Source: Tridacna crocea (lineage: Eukaryota; Mollusca; Bivalvia; Cardiida; Cardiidae). From it: DNA of 64,000 nt. Shown piece after piece: positions 23,101 through 36,600 of this stretch. A program made the translations under genes and the position numbers. The notes under the pieces were generated by a model. It was not told where the DNA came from. It made no database searches and was given only the letters and a program-made list of their open reading frames with translations. The first letter of the stretch is position 1, and each line of letters starts with the position of its first letter. The DNA is taken from contig OX031058.1 of assembly GCA_943736015.1 (NCBI GenBank), positions 16,083,001 through 16,147,000 of the forward strand, in the 5' to 3' direction.

Positions 23101-26100
23101 ATTTTCAACAGGTCTGTAATATCATCAAGACTACATTCAGACCAAGTTTTATGAGTATCAGACTCAAAATGTGGCCTCCCAGAGAGTTAACAAGGTAAAA
23201 GTTGATGAAGGATGGCACATGACGGAAACAGCATAACAGAAACTAACCTTGAGCACTTTGTGCTCAGGTGAGCTTAAAAGCCTCAACTTTATATTTAATA
23301 TTTACAGATTTTTTTTCTCAGTCACCTGCTGCATGTGTATTTCTAAAAGATATTTGAATAAAATAGTCAGTTATTCACATCACAATCTCGAGTGAATCAA
23401 AGGCATTTTTTTTCATAGAAGATTGTTATTCTGAACGTAAAAAAATTCAGTATGATTAACTTAATGTTCACCTTGAAATTTGAAAACAAAATGGTGCATG
23501 AAATGTATTTCTAACCCTGAAAAACATAAACCTTTACCGACAAAGCATGTCTTTAAACAATCCTAGGAAAATAGAGTTTTCGAAAACTTGGGACTAAGAG
23601 AAAATCATGGTGACCAGCAATTTCTCCTTGTCCAAAATCTTTTCTACCCTTTCAACAATAAAAATCATACTTTAAGCAATATTTAATATGTTGTTGCAGC
23701 TGTTTAGATAAAAAAAAAAAAGGAACATGAATGTGTGCAAATCTAGCAAACTACAAGAACAGAAAACAGTGAAAGCAAGCCTAAAGCTGAACCACTTGAA
23801 GCTGTTTACCTGGGTAAAGCATAAAAGTAGAGTTGCTAAGGGAGACTGAGTCTCCATGACTACGGAGGGTATCACTAAGTAAATCTTCAGTAGACCTTGT
23901 ACCTAAATATGGAAATATGTAGAAACAATTGGATGGGTTAAGAAGAAAAAAACATGGTTAAACATGATAAAAACAAATTAATTTGTTAGGTCAGCAAAAG
24001 AACAATAATGGTGCTCCATCAAAACTTTGGTGAATTAGCAAAAATCAGCGTTAATGAAATCAGTTTCAAGTTTCCATTTCATTTCAAGAAAGAGCTTGAA
24101 AGCCATTCTAAGACTAAGAAATAATCAGTCCAAAAGAAATTCTCAAAATATCATTTTAGCATTGACCAAGAAATTTTCAGTTTATTCCATAAAAAACATC
24201 CTTTTATTTTCATTTGGAATCTGTAATACTCACTCACTGTTCATTACATATACCAGGGATCTTATATACATGTGTATATAAGATCCCTGCATATACTAAA
24301 ATACTTTTTATGCTTTCAGAAAACCTATCAAAATCAGGGTAACAGATTCTATTCTATTATTATACACTTTCAGAAAATAAGTAGATGTATCTGAATCCGA
24401 CTTAGTTTTTCTATCATCTTCACCATGCCAGACATACAAAATGTATTCAATCCCTACTTTTGATGCCCCTGAGAAAGAAGCCTTTAGAAAACATTGTGGG
24501 AAAAGGAGAAAATGCTGGTAACCAGCATTTTCTCCTTTTTCCACAATGTTTTCTACCCTTCACAAAACAAATTTAAAATTTTCTGTCACTTTTATTTTGT
24601 CATCTGCAAATGCTTTCAATTTGAACCAGTCTTAAATATTGTCGTTTGGTAAAGGGTTAGTGTGTAGTTACTCTGTCATAACTCTGATAGTTGGTTGTCG
24701 ATGACCCAAACAAGAACTGAAGCAGGCTGATTAATTTAAGACCCCACATACCCGCCAACCAAGTTTTCTTGTCACAAAATCAAAGACAAATAGTCCATGT
24801 CAATTTTGTTTACTTGTATATAAATAAAACAGTCCTTCCATCAAATCTTTATTGTGATCATATTTTTACCCGATTAAAAATTGGAAGCTAGTTACTAATA
24901 TACTATTAACTCTTTATCTAACAACAAAATTTTAGACTGGTCCAAATTGAAAGCATTTGCAGACGACCAAATTAATGCCTGAAATTAAAATTTGGTTTGG
25001 GAAGGCTGGATAACCTTCTGGGAAAATGAGAAAATGCTGTTTACCAGCATTTCCTCCTTTTCCCAAAAGGTTTTCAAAAGGCTTTTTTCTCAGAGTCGTG
25101 AAAACCCCGGATTGTTTGGTAAAGAGTTAACCCTTTCCCAAACAAACCCTGGTTTTTACGTGTATGCAGTAAAACTCTTTGGAAAATACTGTGGGAAAAG
25201 GACAAATTGCTCGTAACGAGCAATTTCTCCTTTTCCCACAGTGTTTTCTACCCTTTTTGAGAACTTTATGCCATTTTCTCCAAATCTAAAATTGTCGTCT
25301 GCAAACTCTTTTGGTTTGGAAGAGTCCAACATCTGTCGATTGGGAAAGGGTTAAACAGAGATACTAAATCAAAAGATAACTCAAACAGTTTATAATGATT
25401 TAAACCAACACCAAAATAAGAAGAAATTCAGTCAGAGCTAAGTCAAAATTATATTACTTATAATTCAATTCTAGTATTTTGGTAAGTATTTTTTGCTGAT
25501 TTCTAACATTACCTCTCAAGTCTGAAAACACAATTTTACGAGGATCAGAGGATGGACTTGAGTTTAAAGCTGTCGTAGATTTGGCTAGAGCCCTCTTGCC
25601 TTTCAAGAGTCCAGGACTATCACGTAAACTTGTGGTTTGAATACTACCTCGTCTTCGGCGATACCGTCGTTTGTCTGTGAGAATTGTGATAGGATTTTAA
25701 AACAGTGCATGGGTTAAACCTGTCCCTCAGTAGGTTAGTTGCCAAAATGGAAAATTAAAAATATTGTAAGAGAAATCGAGAATATATCTCTTATGTGCAT
25801 AATTCTCCATTCGTCCATACTTTTGACGCCCCTGAGAAAGAAGCCTTTAAGAACATTGTGGGAAAAGGAGAAAGTGCTGGAAACCAGCATTTTCTCCTTT
25901 TCCCATAATGTTTTCTACCCTTCAGAAAACAGATTTCAAATTTTCAGTCACTTTTATTTTGTCGTCGGCAAATGCTTTGGATTTGGACAAGCCTAAAATA
26001 TTGTTGTTTGGTAGTGGGTTAAAGCACCTTTAACAACTAAAGTTTCCTTTACAGCCAGTGTAGATCGAAGATTTTACAAGTGCAGTCTGATTTTTGATCT

Positions 26101-29100
26101 ACCTCTTTACCACACAACAAAATTTTGGACTTGTCCAAATTGAAAGCATTTGCAGAAGATAAAGTAAATGTGAATCAAAAATTGAAAATTGATTTGGAAA
26201 GGGTAGAAAACATTGTGGGAAAAGGAGAAAATGCTGGTTACCAGCATTTTCTCCTTTTCCCACAATGTTTTCAAAGGCTTTCTTTCTCAGGGTCGTTTAA
26301 AGTCGGGATTGTGTGGTAAAGAGCTAAACTGTCTGCCTTGCTCAAACACTGTTGACAATAGTAACCTTGAAATTGCACATATTTGGGTCTTATTTCTAAA
26401 CTGAAAATGTCTCTTTGGTTTAGATTGAAGGAATAAAATGTCTTTGATCTGAGTGCTTCAGCTAATTTCATAATGCAGAATGCAGGAATAAATCTGAGTT
26501 TTGCTAAGAAATATTCAACTACAAAACTATTGAACTGTAATACCAAAGTGGTAAAATATCAGCTCACACTGCAGATAGTTTTTTTTTTCCAACCATTTCA
26601 ACTTGCAGCCATTCTGGACAAAAAGTTTTTGCAACAAATTCAAGGAGGCCAGTTTCTTGTTACCAGCATTTTCTGCATTTGCCACAATGGTTTTGTAACT
26701 TCCATGTCATGTCATATTTATCAGCAATTTCTCTATTGCAGCACTAATTTTCTTTTTTTTTTATTTTTGCTTGTATTATGCCCACAATCAGTGCAAAATC
26801 CCATATTAAATAGTGTATAAATGGGTGAAATGTTACATAATGTCGTATCACAGTGCATAGCATTAGTATATGTTGGTTAGTACATATATTATAATTCACA
26901 ACTATACCAAACGAATGTGTTCTTTTGCTGTACTGTTTAACCCTTTACATCATGACTTCTGGAGACCAGCATTTTCTCCTTTTCCCACATTATTTTCTAA
27001 CTTTCCAAACACAAATTTCAGTTTTGAGTCACAATTATGTAGTTGTCTACCAAACGCTTTCAATTTGGAAATGCCTCAAGTTCTATTGTTCATGATAAAA
27101 AGTCAATTAACCCTTTACCAAACAATCCCTGATTTTTATGACCCAGAGGAATAAGTCATCTGAGAACATTGTAGGAAAAGGAGAAAATGCTGGTTAACAG
27201 CATTTTCTCCTTTTCCCACAATGTGTTCTTCTCTTCTAAGGTCAAGTTTCAATTCTTGAGCCATACTTATTGTGTATTCTACAAATGCTTTCAATTTGGG
27301 AGAGTCTAAAATTTTCTCATTTGGTAAAGAGTTAAATATTTTATAAGTGTATAAGTACTATGATGGCATCTCACTTATTTATGTCATGCCTAAAACTTAT
27401 CAGCACTACACTTGACATGCCACAGTATGCCAAAGGTAACATGGTCAAGCCCCCCAGGCAGGAATCCAACAAGGCTTTTTTTTTTTATATTTTTACTCTT
27501 TTCACAAAGACGATATTTTACACTGGTCAAACTTGAAAGCATCTGTAGATGATAAAAGTGTATCAAACATAGAAATATGTTTTCAAGGGGTAGAAACATT
27601 GTGGGAAACAAATGCTCCAAAGGCCCTTTTCATCAAGATCGTTTAAAGTTAGGTTTGGTAGTCAAGAGTAAACAGCTTTACACAGAGTGCTCAAGAGAAC
27701 CTTTTTCTTCTTGTTTTGCGATAGTTTTTCATTAAAACAAGGTCTTTATTTTGCATTCATTTTTGTGAACAAACTGAATGGATGAGATACTTTTAAATAT
27801 ACAAACAGGTAAGAAATTTTCTAACTAGATTATTTAACAATCTTTACGTTAGGTTATAATGAACTATACTCCTTTGTTTTTTACCCGTGGTTTACCAAAA
27901 GAAAAAGGGCTATGGGTATTTCAAGATACTGAGGCGGCACATTTAATACACTTTAAAGCAACTGTGTCAAAAATATGTGAAAATATATCTTTTTTTTATT
28001 ATTACTCTGTTTATTTTCAAAGTTATGCTATCAAAATCTAAGTTTGGTGTTTTTATTGTGTATTAATATACATGCATCTGGCAAGAGGGGACTAAATGCA
28101 TCTCTTTGATGCATGACACCACAGTATTTTATACATTCCTAAAATCCCCTTTGTATAAACCCTACTGAATAAGGTACACTGGTCTTTTGACATACAGAAA
28201 ACTGACCACCAGTGACAAATTTTGGCCCAGGTCAGCCTGCGCGCACTGCGCAAGCTGACCAGAGTAGATACTTTTCGCAAATGCATTAAGCCCCCTTTTC
28301 ACAGAGCATGACTCGCATATATTTTCTGAATAAAAGGTCATCATCAGCAAAAACAACACAGAGCAGCATACACAGGCACAAGTCACACAATAACTGATAT
28401 TTCCATATAAAGGCTTCAAGATAGCGAATTGACTGTCGACACTTTCTCCTGATTTCAGTATTTTGAAAACACTCACCTGAGTCTACTGACCAAACATGAA
28501 CCATTTTCAATCTAGTGACCTAGGTTTTATCAGATATTGACCATTATCAAACACTTTTGAGATATCAATGACAGAAACATTCTGACCAAGTTTCGTGAGT
28601 ACTGGACTGAATACATGGCCTCTAGAGCATACAAAAGGTTTTTTCTAAGATTTGACCAAGTGGCCAAGTTTTTGATCTGACATTACCCATTATCAAACTC
28701 TTTTTTGAGACATCACCAAACAAACATTCTGACCAAGTTTGAAGAGTATCAGGCAGAAAATGTGGCCTCTACAGTGTACACAAAGTTTTTCTAATTTCTG
28801 ACCCAGTGACCTAGTTTTTGACCCCACATGACCAATTTTCAAATTCATTCAAGGTATCATGAAGACAAATATTCTGAACAAGTTTCAGGAGTATCAGACT
28901 GAAAAAGTGTTCTCCAGAGCATACACGAAGTTTTGATAAGATTTGACCTACTGACCCAGATTTTGATCTGACATGACCCATTTCCAAATTCATCCGAGAT
29001 ATCAAGACAAACAGACAAACATTCCGACCAAGTTTCAAGAGTTTTGGACTCAAAATGTGGCCTCTTGAGCGTACACAAGGGTTTTCTAAGATTTGACCTT

Positions 29101-32100
29101 AGACTTTTACTGCAGTAGTGAAAGTGCAGATGTCCAAGGTCAGGTCAAGGTCAAACTACATTCTGTTTGTCCTGCTTACCACAGTAACTTTATGTATAAC
29201 ATTGCATTTAAAAGCACTAATTATTCACTGATTACAAATGGAAATGACCAGTTTTGACCAGACATGATCCATTTTAGAATTCGTCCAAGATACCATCAAG
29301 GCAAAAATTCTGACTAAGTCTCAAGAGTGTTGGACTGAAAGTATGGTATCTAGAGCATACACAAAGTTTTTATAAGATTTTACCTAGTTTTTGACCCGAC
29401 ATGACCCACTCTCTAACTCGTTCAAGATTTCATTGAGACAAACATTCTGACCAAGCTTTACAAGTATTGGGCTGAAAATGTGGCTTCTAGAGCATACACA
29501 AGGTTTATCTAAAATTTGATCTGGTGACCTAGTTTTTGACCTGACATAACCCATTTTCAAACTCAACTGAGATATCATCCAGGCAAACATTCTGACCAAG
29601 TTTCAAAGAGTGTTGGACTGAAAATATGGCCTCTAGAGTGTACACAAGGTTTTTCTAATATATGACCTTGTGACCTAGTTTTTGACCCGACATGACACAC
29701 TGTCAAACTCGTTCAAGATTTCATTGAGGCAAACATTCTAACTAAGCTTCACAAGTATCAAACTTAAAATGAAGAGGGTAAAAGTTGACAATGCACGATG
29801 CACAACGGATGCCCGACACAGCATGATCACAAAAGCTCACCATGAGCACTTTGTGCTCAGGTGAGCTAAAGATTGTCTTGAGACACAAAAACAGACAGGA
29901 AAAGGGACATAAGTTAACAATGTTTTTCTCCTATCACAGATTTCCTACCCTTTCATAGATTACTTTCATAATTAAGTTACATTTGCAACTTTTACAAAAA
30001 CAAAAAATCCAGTTCAGATTTCATGAAATATACAATCCGATTGTCGATTTACTGTCCATTATTCTTTCACATGATGGCCACTACAGATCAGAATTGTACT
30101 TATGTAATTTTCTACAATAACAGACTATTGTACTGGTTTACAAATGACAAAGAAAGCTGAACACTGGCTGACAAGAAATAACCCAGATGAACGGTCGGCC
30201 CGCTGGCCAGACGGACAGACAAAAAGATAGACATGCTGAGACAGGTATACAGGCATACACACATAATCTGATATAGATTATATTGACTAGATAATTTTCT
30301 AAAAATCATTATCGCATGCAGATGACTTTTGTCTTTTTGCAGGCCTTCTTCAAACATTTATTGATTTTTTTTTTGTAACGAACTACACGTTATTTTTCAA
30401 CAGTTTTTTGCAGAGTGTTCATTAAATAAACTTCACTTCATATTCAATTTTTATACAGGGAAATATTTACATAGCTGCAAATTTGTTTCAGAAGTAATCC
30501 AATAAACGTCAGACAATAAAGATACAAGAGGCAAATATTCTGATCATAATGCAATTGATCTTAAGTTGCTATCAAAATACATGTATTGTGAAATAATGTT
30601 GGTAAAGCCTTTGTTGTATAATCATAATGGTGCAACCCTATAACCACCCATGTAATTAATAACCATACGTCAACATGCAGTAGTAAAAGTGCAGATGTCC
30701 AAGGTCAGGTCAAGGTCAAACTACATTCTGTTTGTCCTGCTTACCACAGTAACTTTATGTATAACATTGCATTTAAAAGCACTAATTATTCACTGATTAC
30801 AAATGGAAATGCACAGTTAGTTTTATTGAGGGCAAGCATTTACATTTCGTTGGTTATCTTCATGTTTAGATCTACATCAATATTTACTCTTTCCCAAACA
30901 ACAAATTTTTGGACTGGACCCAATTCAATGCATCAATAGACAATGAATTAAACCTTTTTAATATGATTTCTGACTTTGATAGGGCAGAAAATATTGTGGG
31001 AAAAGGAGAAAATGCTAGTTACCAGCGTTTTCTTATTTTCCCACAATGTTTTCTGTAGGCTTCTTTTCCAGAGTCGTCATAACTCCGGATTGTGTGGTAA
31101 AGAGTTAAACAAGATCAGGTCTTTACCACACAACTCCAAGTTATTTTCTCCTTTTCAAACAATGTTTTATACTCTGTCAAAGATAAATTCCATCAAATTC
31201 AGCCACATTCCAATTATCGTCTCCAAATGCTTTCAATTTAGCTAAGTCCAGTATCTTGTCATTTGGCAAAAAGTTAACAGCCTTCACATGCAATTGACTT
31301 TCCTCATCTTTCATCTACAGATTACTTTTGAAAAGGTGTGGCAATTGCAAAATATGGTTAAATGATGGATTTTAAATATAACTAAGTAAAAAACCTTATC
31401 TATTGTTTGTCATCCACCCTTTTCATGTTCTTTTTTTTTCTTTTTTAAGTCTTCTACTACAAAATTATAAGTGAAATAGTTACTTTGTTTCAGAGACATA
31501 AAACATTGTGACAGCCATAATGTCCTAAGTCTTGGAAACAAAGAAACTAGTTTGTTTATTACTGATGCGTGAAATAAGTGTGACTTAATACTATCCATTT
31601 CTCATCTGTCAAAATGTTAAAAAAAAAAGCATTAAAACCTATTTTCATCAGTTACTGGATTGAAATAGAAGTGTGCTGATTAAAGCCACTAGCTACTAAT
31701 ACAGGGGGTGATCAAAAAGTTTGCAGATCTCTTTCTTCTTTATCTTACAAAAACAAAATATCTTACTGATGACTCAGAGGAACATGTACCTCTGAACTCT
31801 TCTCAACGTAATCGCCATTGAACAACACATTTTTAACAATACCCAATCCATGACTTTAAAAAACATTCCCTTAATATGTCAGGTCAGTTTCTTTGATTGC
31901 AATCCATTAATCTTGTCCAGTAGCTCCATGATAACTGTGCTCATCATCAGACAGGTTTTCTTGTACTTCCTTAACCCTTTACCATACAATCCATACTTTT
32001 GATGACCTTGCAAAAGAAGCCTTTAGAAAACATTGTGGGAAAAGGAGAAAATGCTGATAACCTGGTTATCAGCATTTTCTCCTTTTCCCAAGATGATTTC

Positions 32101-33619
32101 TAAAGGCTTCTTCTTTCTCAGGGTCATCAAGAGTAAGGATTAAGTGGTAATGAATAAACCAAGCAATATAGTTAATGATTTGAACATCTGAATTTTAACA
32201 AAAAAAATAACTGTTATGTAACATATTTTTGTATTACATCATTTATGTACAAAAAAAAAAGAAATAAGAGTTTTCTGCAAACTATATAATCACCCCACAT
32301 AGATGTTATAAATGATAGAGGCAAGCAGAATGAACTATGTACAACAGTAGCAACCTTAGATAAAACTGACAGACACCTATTAATTCCTTACTAAAAAAAA
32401 TATCCAGATTTGACCTAAATGTGACCTAAAATGTGACCTAAAGGAAAACATTTGCAGATGACAAAATTTAATGAATTTTTTTTTAATGTTGCTAAAATAC
32501 TAGAATTTGTTTTGAAAGTGGTCACCAGCATTTCCTCCTTTTCCCATCATGTTTTCTACAATGTTAATGACAAATCGAAACATTTGAGTCACATTTATTA
32601 TATAGTCTACGAAACATTCAATTCTAACATGTCTGGAATTTTGTCATGTGATTAAAAAAACTAATGGATATGGCGAAAGCTAATCTTTATCAAATAATTT
32701 AAAATACACCAAAGTTCTCGTATTTCAACAGAGGACTTCTATGGGGAAATACATTTACGGGGGGAAAAAATCTGTTGAAGTTCAACAGAAAAATAAAAAA
32801 TAAATTACCAGTTTTCCTTGAATTATCACCTTCTTGTTCAACAAAGGAACCAGACCCTAAAGATGAGCTGTCTGGGCTTCCTTCTGTTAAGTTAGGTCTT
32901 GACTTGCTTCTCTGTAAAAAATGCACACAAAATTGACATTTTTTTGTGATTTTGGAGAATCAGGGTCCAGTTTTACAAAAAAATACCAAAGTTTCATATT
33001 TTGCTCAAATCTGCTATAAAACTTTTTTTCCAACTTAACCCTTTACCATATAACAATTTCAGACAAGTCCAGGTTGAAAGCATTTGCAGATGACAAACGC
33101 TGTTGGCTCAAGTTATAAGACCCTTTGTGAAAGGATACAAAATATTGTGGGAAAAGGAGAAAATGCTGGTAACCAGCATTTTCTCCTTTTTCAACAATGT
33201 TTTCTACCTTATTTAGGAAAAATAGTACCATCTGAGCCATATTAACATTGTCATCTGTAAATGCTTTCAATTTGGACAAGGCTAAAATTTGGTTTCATTT
33301 AGTAAAGAGTTAACAGAGTTGACTGGAAATTTATATCAGCTCAGAATTTAAATTTCTTTATTCAAATCTGTTAATGTAAAAATGCTATTCAAATCTGTTA
33401 GTATAAAAGAATTGCATCACAAATAACAAACTCAACGTAAGTTGGAAAAATGAATCATGTTTTTTCTTTTCTTTTTTGTTATATCGTTGGTGCTAATATG
33501 CTTGATATGGTTCTATGCTCTTCAATCGTATTTGACTTTTTACCTGAATACTGGTATGTTGAGCGCTACTGTTTAAACCACATTATGTTTATGCAGTGCT
33601 AAATAAAATGAAAATGAAA

Positions 33620-33651
<32 letters not shown>

Positions 33652-36600
33652 AGAAAAATCTGTTTGTGGATTTCGGCAAACAAGAGGGCCAAGATGGCCC
33701 TGGATCGCTCACCTGAATTTCTGAGAGGACCATAGCCATTTTTTTTTTGAGGTATTGAAACACTGGAAACAAAATAATTATTTTGTCAAGCAAATTTCAA
33801 AAGGTCACCTGTAAAAGTCCTTTCAAAATCTGACCAGCAGTTTCAGAAAAGAAGAATTTTGAGGAGTTCCTTAATTTCTGTACAGTGCAAGTAGCCCCCA
33901 TTCACCAGAGCCATGTTTCTTGACCTATCAAAATTTCGCTAACAATTTTGAAAAGGGTCATTCAAGGAATATTTCTGTGAAATAATTTTAAAATCTGACC
34001 AGCCGTTTCAGAGGAAGAATTTTCAAGAATTTCTTCATGTCCTTATAGTGCAAGTAGCCCCCATTCACCAGAGCCATGTTTCTTGATGGATCAAAATTTA
34101 TTTCAAAATTTGACTGGCCGTTCGAGAGAAGAAGAATTTTTTAAGAATTTCTTCATTTCCCTTTAGTGCAAGTGGCCCCCATTCACCAGAGCCATGTTTC
34201 TTGACGAATCAAAATTTCACGAATAATTTTTGAAAAGGGTCACCAAAGGAACATTTCTGTGCAATTATTTTAAAATCTGGCTAGAGGTTTCATAGAAGAA
34301 GATTTTTAAAGAATTTCTTAGAAAATTCCATTTGGTCTCCATGGCAACCAGAGCTTTCGATGGAATCAAATTCTGTGAACAATTTTTAAAGAGGACCTCC
34401 CAAGGAACATTCAAGCCGAGTTTGGTCCAAATTGGCCCAGCAGTATAGGAGGAGTTGATATTTAACCCTTTACTCCATAGAGTTTTGACGCATCAAGAGA
34501 CAGCTTTTGAAAACATTGTGTGAAAAGGAGAAATTGCTCATAACAAGCAATTTCTCCTTTTCCCATGATGTTTTCCACTCAATCAGATATTTGAATCTTC
34601 ATTTGTCCATATTTTTGACATTATATCTTTATTTGCTGCTGAAATGGAAGAGCCTCAAATTGGCATATCAGGTAAAGGGTTAAAGAATTGTTGACGACAC
34701 ATGATGCGCTACGGACACTGGGTGATCCTAAAAGCTCCCCTTGAGAACGTTGTGCTCAGGTGAGCTAAAAAAATGTTTCAAATTAGGTTTTATATATAAC
34801 AAAGTTTCTACACAATCCGCTTTCAGTTTTAGCTAGTATACCTCAACATCAGTTGCTGCTGTTTATATTTTACATGTGAGAAAACCATGTCAGCTTTGAT
34901 GCACTCACAAACAAGTCTGCTGGATCAATATTGCGTTTCACAAACTACTCTGAGTTTTAGCAAAGCCATGGGAGGTGAAAACATTGTGGGTTAACCCATT
35001 ACCACACAATCCCTACTTTTGATGACCCTGAGACAGAAACCTTTAGAAAACATTCTGGGAAAAGGAGAAAATGCTGACAACCAGCATTTTCTCCTTTTCC
35101 CACAATGTTTTCTACCCTTCACAAAACAGCTTTCAAATTGTCAGTCACTTTTATTTTGTCGTCTGCAAATGCTTTCGATTTGGACAACCCTAAAATCTTT
35201 TCGTTTGGTAATGAGTTAAGGAGAAAGCGCTGGTCACCAACGTTTTCCCATTGTTCTACAATGTTTTCAACTCTATCAAACACAGAAATTATCTTTTGAA
35301 CTAGTGAAGGGCATAGTTAGGCTTCTAAGTAATAACATCAGTTAGCCGTCCGAGCTACCCATCTCTGATTGTTATTGCCCAGGCTTGTTGCATGACGTAA
35401 GTCTATATGTTTGAGCACTACTAGTGATTTCCTTTTTCTCTTTTTCCATTCCTCCAAGTAACTGCTAATTAGGGATCCGTTTTTCAGGACTTCCAAGTCC
35501 TTCACTCTTTACCAAATGATAAAATTTTACTCTGGTCAAAATTGAAAGCACTTGCAGATAACAAAATAAACCTAACTCAAAAATAATTTGTTTCCAGAAG
35601 GGAAGAAAACATTGTGGGAAAAGGAGAAAATGCTGGTTACCAGCATTTTCTCCTTTTCCCACAATGTTTTCAAAAGACTTCTATCTCAGGGTCGTAAAAA
35701 CCAGGGATTGTTTGGTAAAGGGTTGAATTGTTCTTTACCTTCAAGCCTCTGACTTTCTGCAATAACATAGCACCAAATCCTTTAGATTTCTTCTGTTTGT
35801 CTCTCTGTTTATAATGTTCCATAATCTTCTCCTCTAATCTCTCCTTTTGCCTTCGTAGATCTGACAACTGTTCCCTGTGGATTAGAGATTCAAGGTAACT
35901 TTATGTTGCTTTTACAAAAGTTTCAACTATTGCTTTTTTAACCATTACTATATTACCATTTTTTCAGGAAAACACATGCAAAAGTAAAACTGACTTAGTC
36001 CTTAACAACAAGATACATGTACCAAGTTTTCGTGTCCTTAACTCTTTTACCAAACAACCAAATTTTGAACTCCACTAAATTGAAAACATTTACAAATTAA
36101 CCATAGTTCAAATGAGTTTCTGTCTTTGACTGGGTGAAAAGCATTGCAAGAAAAGGTTACCAGCATTTTGTACTTTTTTCTTTTTCCAACAATGTTTACA
36201 AAAGCTTTCATCAGTTTCATTAATGTTGTTGGTGTGTTGGGTTTTAATGCCACTTTTAACAGCTAAGGTCACATCATGGCGGCAGGTGACACACATGTGT
36301 TTCCTGGCTTTCTCACACCAGTACTAACAAAACTTTCTTTCCAAGGCCACTGACTATTTTTCTCACATGCTCAGCTTCATTAAAAGTTGGGATTGTGCAG
36401 GTAAGGGTTAAGAAAGAACGCATTGTGTATGAAAAGAAGAAAATGCCAGTTTCCAATTTCCACAATGTTAATGTTTGTTACCCTTTCAAAAGAGAAACTC
36501 ATGATAGTCACTCTTAATTTGTCATCTGAAAAAAGTCTGAATTTGGAAGAGTCTGAAATATTTTTATTTGGAAATGGGTAAAATAATAGTATTTGGATGA

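Noticed and set aside
26473..26820. 115-codon plus-strand frame with hydrophobic segments
   Set aside because: It spans a poly-T run and a decayed MITE, with no homology I recognise and no splice support.
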